This document shows, piece after piece, positions 61,803-64,000 of a DNA stretch of 64,000 nt. Position 1 is the stretch's first letter. The number at the start of each line of letters is the position of its first letter. A program made the position numbers and the translations under genes. Source of the stretch: Actinomycetota bacterium (GTDB lineage Bacteria; Actinomycetota; Actinomycetes; Nanopelagicales; Nanopelagicaceae); contig VGAJ01000002.1 in the NCBI GenBank assembly GCA_016870795.1, forward strand, positions 42,042 through 106,041, read 5' to 3'. The notes below the pieces were generated by a model, which saw only the letters and a list, made by a program, of their open reading frames with translations, searched no databases and was not told the DNA's origin.

Positions 61803-64000
61803 CTATAAGACGATATTTACAAACTTCGGGGCCTTAGTAATTACTTTCTTAGGATTTACTCCCCCGAGATCAGAGACTATTGCTGGATCGCTTAAAGCCA
61901 TCTTCTCAAGGGCTTCATCAGTAATATCAGGTGATACTTCAACCCTAGATTTGATTTTGCCATTTATCTGGAAAATAGCAGTGACTGAGTCTTGAGTTAA
62001 TAGTTCTGGGTCAACGCTTGGCCAGCCTGCTCTCGCCACTGATGGCTGATGGCCTAATACCTCCCACATCTCTTCTGCTGTGTAGGGAGCAATTAAGGAG
62101 AGTGAAATTGCCACTATTTCAACGGCCTCTCTTACTGCAGCATCTGAGGGGCCAACACCGGAATCAATTGCTTTTCTTGCAGCATTTACTAGCTCCATGA
62201 TCCTTGCCACGACAACATTGAATCTAAAGGACTCAACTGCAAATGAGATATCAGATAGAGCTTTATGAGAAACTTTTCTTAACTCTAAATCACCTTTTGA
62301 AAAATCAATTCCTGGCTCACTCTTGACATCTCCGGCAAGGCGCCAAGCACGATGCAAGAACTTAGATGACCCTGTTGGTGAAACATCAGCCCAATCAACA
62401 TCATCTTCTGGAGGGCCTGCAAAGACCATTGATAGTCGAATAGCATCTACGCCATGTATTTCAAGTTCCTCAGAGAGGGCTACTAAATTGCCACGGCTCT
62501 TACTCATGGCAGAACCATCCATTAAAACCATTCCTTGATTAAGAAGTCTGGTAAATGGCTCTGAGAAATTTACATAACCCATATCTTTTAGCGCTTTGGT
62601 AAAAAAGCGTGAATAGAGCAGATGCAAGATGGCATGAGTTACTCCACCTACATATTGATCTACTGGGAGCCAGGTATCAACTTCTTTTCTATCAAAAGGT
62701 TTATCGTGGGTATTAACACTGGTATAGCGCAAGAAATACCAAGATGAGTCAACGAAGGTATCCATGGTGTCGGTATCTCTTAGAGCGCCAGCGCCACACT
62801 TAGGACATTTAACATTGACCCAATCTGTTGCTGTGGCAAGTGGTGAAGTTCCCTTTGGCCTTAAATCTAGCGACTTGGAATCCGGTAATTTAATTGGAAG
62901 ATCACTTTCGCTAACCGGTACTTCGCCGCACTTCTGGCAGTGAATAATTGGAAATGGAGTTCCCCAATAACGCTGACGTGAAATCAACCAATCTCTGAGG
63001 CGATAGTTATTAGATGCCTTTGCTAAATTTTTTGCCTCAAGTTCTGCAATTATCTTTCCAATTGCTGCTGTGCTTTCAAGTCCATTTAAGCTGCCAGAGT
63101 TAACCATTACCCCAGAGCCGCTAGTAGCAACTCCGCTAACGGCGGGATCTTCTTGCCCCTCGACTTGAACTACCACTCTTACCGGTAGCTGCATCGCACT
63201 GGCAAAATCTAAATCTCTCTGGTCATGAGCAGGAACAGCCATGATGGCCCCTGTTCCATAATCAGCTAATACATAATCACTTGCCCAAATTGGAATTCTC
63301 TCATTATTGACTGGATTTATTGCATAACGTCCTAGAAAAATACCGCTCTTAGCTCTATCTGTTGCCAATCTATCGATATCACTTGCCGACTTAACGCTAT
63401 CGAAGTATTTTTCAAAGTCAGCTTGCACTTCTGTATTTGCCACTAACTCTCTAGCTAACTCGCTGTCAACGGCAACTACCATAAATGTTGCGCCATAGAG
63501 AGTATCGGGCCTGGTGGTATAGACCATTAAGGCTTCTTCTCTTCCCTCGATATTAAATTTAACTTCAGCTCCAACGGATTTTCCAATCCAATTGCGCTGC
63601 ATAGTTAGAACTTTCTCAGGCCATTTGCCCTCGAGTTCTTTCATATCATCAAGTAATCTCTCGGCATAATCAGTAATTTTGAAATACCACTGACTCAATT
63701 TCTTCTTTGTTACTGGATTATCACAGCGCTCACAAAGCCCTGCAATTACCTGCTCATTTGCCAAAACAGTCTGGCAATCTGGGCACCAATTAACTGGTGA
63801 GTTCTTGCGATAAGCCAATCCCTTTTCATATAGTTTTAAAAAAATCCATTGATTCCAACGGTAATACTCACTATCGCAGGTGTAGAGCACTCGATCCCAA
63901 TCAAATGAGCAGGCATACCTGCGCATTGAAGCTTTCTGGGTATTTATATTTTCATAAGTCCAAATACTTGGATCTTCATTGCGCTTGATTGCAGCATTTT
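61803..64000 (-). CDS. leuS: Leucyl-tRNA synthetase (5' end beyond the window)
   Basis: Charges tRNA-Leu and edits mischarged amino acids. The visible 730 or so residues include the zinc-type region ([22 protein letters not shown]), a CP1 editing domain with [16 protein letters not shown], the second catalytic half with [17 protein letters not shown], the KMSKS-type [10 protein letters not shown] near the C-terminal third, and a C-terminal anticodon and Leu-specific domain. The frame stays open to base 64000, so the first ATG in view (63926) is internal and the HIGH motif lies outside the window. Confidence 0.95.
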   Translation of the reverse strand, partial: NAAIKRNEDPSIWTYENINTQKASMRRYACSFDWDRVLYTCDSEYYRWNQWIFLKLYEKGLAYRKNSPVNWCPDCQTVLANEQVIAGLCERCDNPVTKKKLSQWYFKITDYAERLLDDMKELEGKWPEKVLTMQRNWIGKSVGAEVKFNIEGREEALMVYTTRPDTLYGATFMVVAVDSELARELVANTEVQADFEKYFDSVKSASDIDRLATDRAKSGIFLGRYAINPVNNERIPIWASDYVLADYGTGAIMAVPAHDQRDLDFASAMQLPVRVVVQVEGQEDPAVSGVATSGSGVMVNSGSLNGLESTAAIGKIIAELEAKNLAKASNNYRLRDWLISRQRYWGTPFPIIHCQKCGEVPVSESDLPIKLPDSKSLDLRPKGTSPLATATDWVNVKCPKCGAGALRDTDTMDTFVDSSWYFLRYTSVNTHDKPFDRKEVDTWLPVDQYVGGVTHAILHLLYSRFFTKALKDMGYVNFSEPFTRLLNQGMVLMDGSAMSKSRGNLVALSEELEIHGVDAIRLSMVFAGPPEDDVDWADVSPTGSSKFLHRAWRLAGDVKSEPGIDFSKGDLELRKVSHKALSDISFAVESFRFNVVVARIMELVNAARKAIDSGVGPSDAAVREAVEIVAISLSLIAPYTAEEMWEVLGHQPSVARAGWPSVDPELLTQDSVTAIFQINGKIKSRVEVSPDITDEALEKMALSDPAIVSDLGGVNPKKVITKAPKFVNIVL

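Overview
The window is a dense, housekeeping-rich stretch of an actinobacterial chromosome. It carries several families that are essentially restricted to Actinobacteria (DUF3000, DUF3093, DUF3159, DUF4193, and a small CDxC protein beside an NlpC/P60 hydrolase). Its gene orders are also actinobacterial: dxs-acnA-TRAM methyltransferase-trkA-trkA-DUF3159-dut; ndgR divergent from leuCD beside gltX and tRNA-Gln/Glu; rpsP-khpA-rimM-trmD; smc-ftsY with mutM-rnc-rpmF upstream. Base composition looks low in GC for the phylum, intergenic gaps are tiny and many genes overlap. Together these suggest a streamlined aquatic actinobacterium, such as the freshwater acI/Nanopelagicales group. That placement is inference; no marker gene was searched.

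Layout. 1-4.7 kb: envelope hydrolase, small Cys-rich protein, RibD/DHFR-like reductase, DMT transporter, DUF3000, RNase D. 4.7-8.4 kb: an iron-type ABC importer (lipoprotein, fused two-half permease, ATPase). 8.4-11.7 kb: beta-oxidation fadA-fadB. 11.6-21.3 kb: dxs, acnA, an RNA methyltransferase, two TrkA proteins, DUF3159, dut, a hotdog thioesterase, DUF3093, DUF4193. 21.4-25.1 kb: trmD-rimM-khpA-rpsP and ffh. 25.1-26.8 kb: amtB-PII. 26.9-37.6 kb: ftsY, smc, mutM, rnc, rpmF, DUF177, a coiled-coil protein, coaD, rsmD, recG. 37.7-42.6 kb: rpmB, thiL, an Lrp ligand-domain protein, ddl-gpsA-plsC, and HU. 42.7-47.3 kb: leuDC, ndgR, tRNA-Glu, tRNA-Gln, gltX. 47.3-58.9 kb: a long minus-strand run, FAH, CNNM/CorC, ybeY, phoH, HIT, rsmE, dnaJ, hrcA, DoxX-like, hemW, lepA, rpsT, holA. 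58.8-64 kb: comEC, comEA and a leuS that runs off the window.

I found no mobile element, prophage, CRISPR array or defence island, and no gap of 300 bp without a gene. The unusual content is in gene expression signals. At least 16 genes have a TANNNT -10 hexamer exactly 6 or 7 nt before the start codon, which implies leaderless transcripts. Two essential-type genes have no ATG/GTG/TTG at their true start: the ABC permease appears to use ATT and rnc appears to use CTG. comEC may be a third. Other points for a second look are a perfect 16-bp palindrome before the iron transporter, a GlnR-like box before amtB, an inverted repeat between leuC and ndgR, a 62-bp antisense overlap of fadB with dxs, and an FtsY reduced to its NG core.
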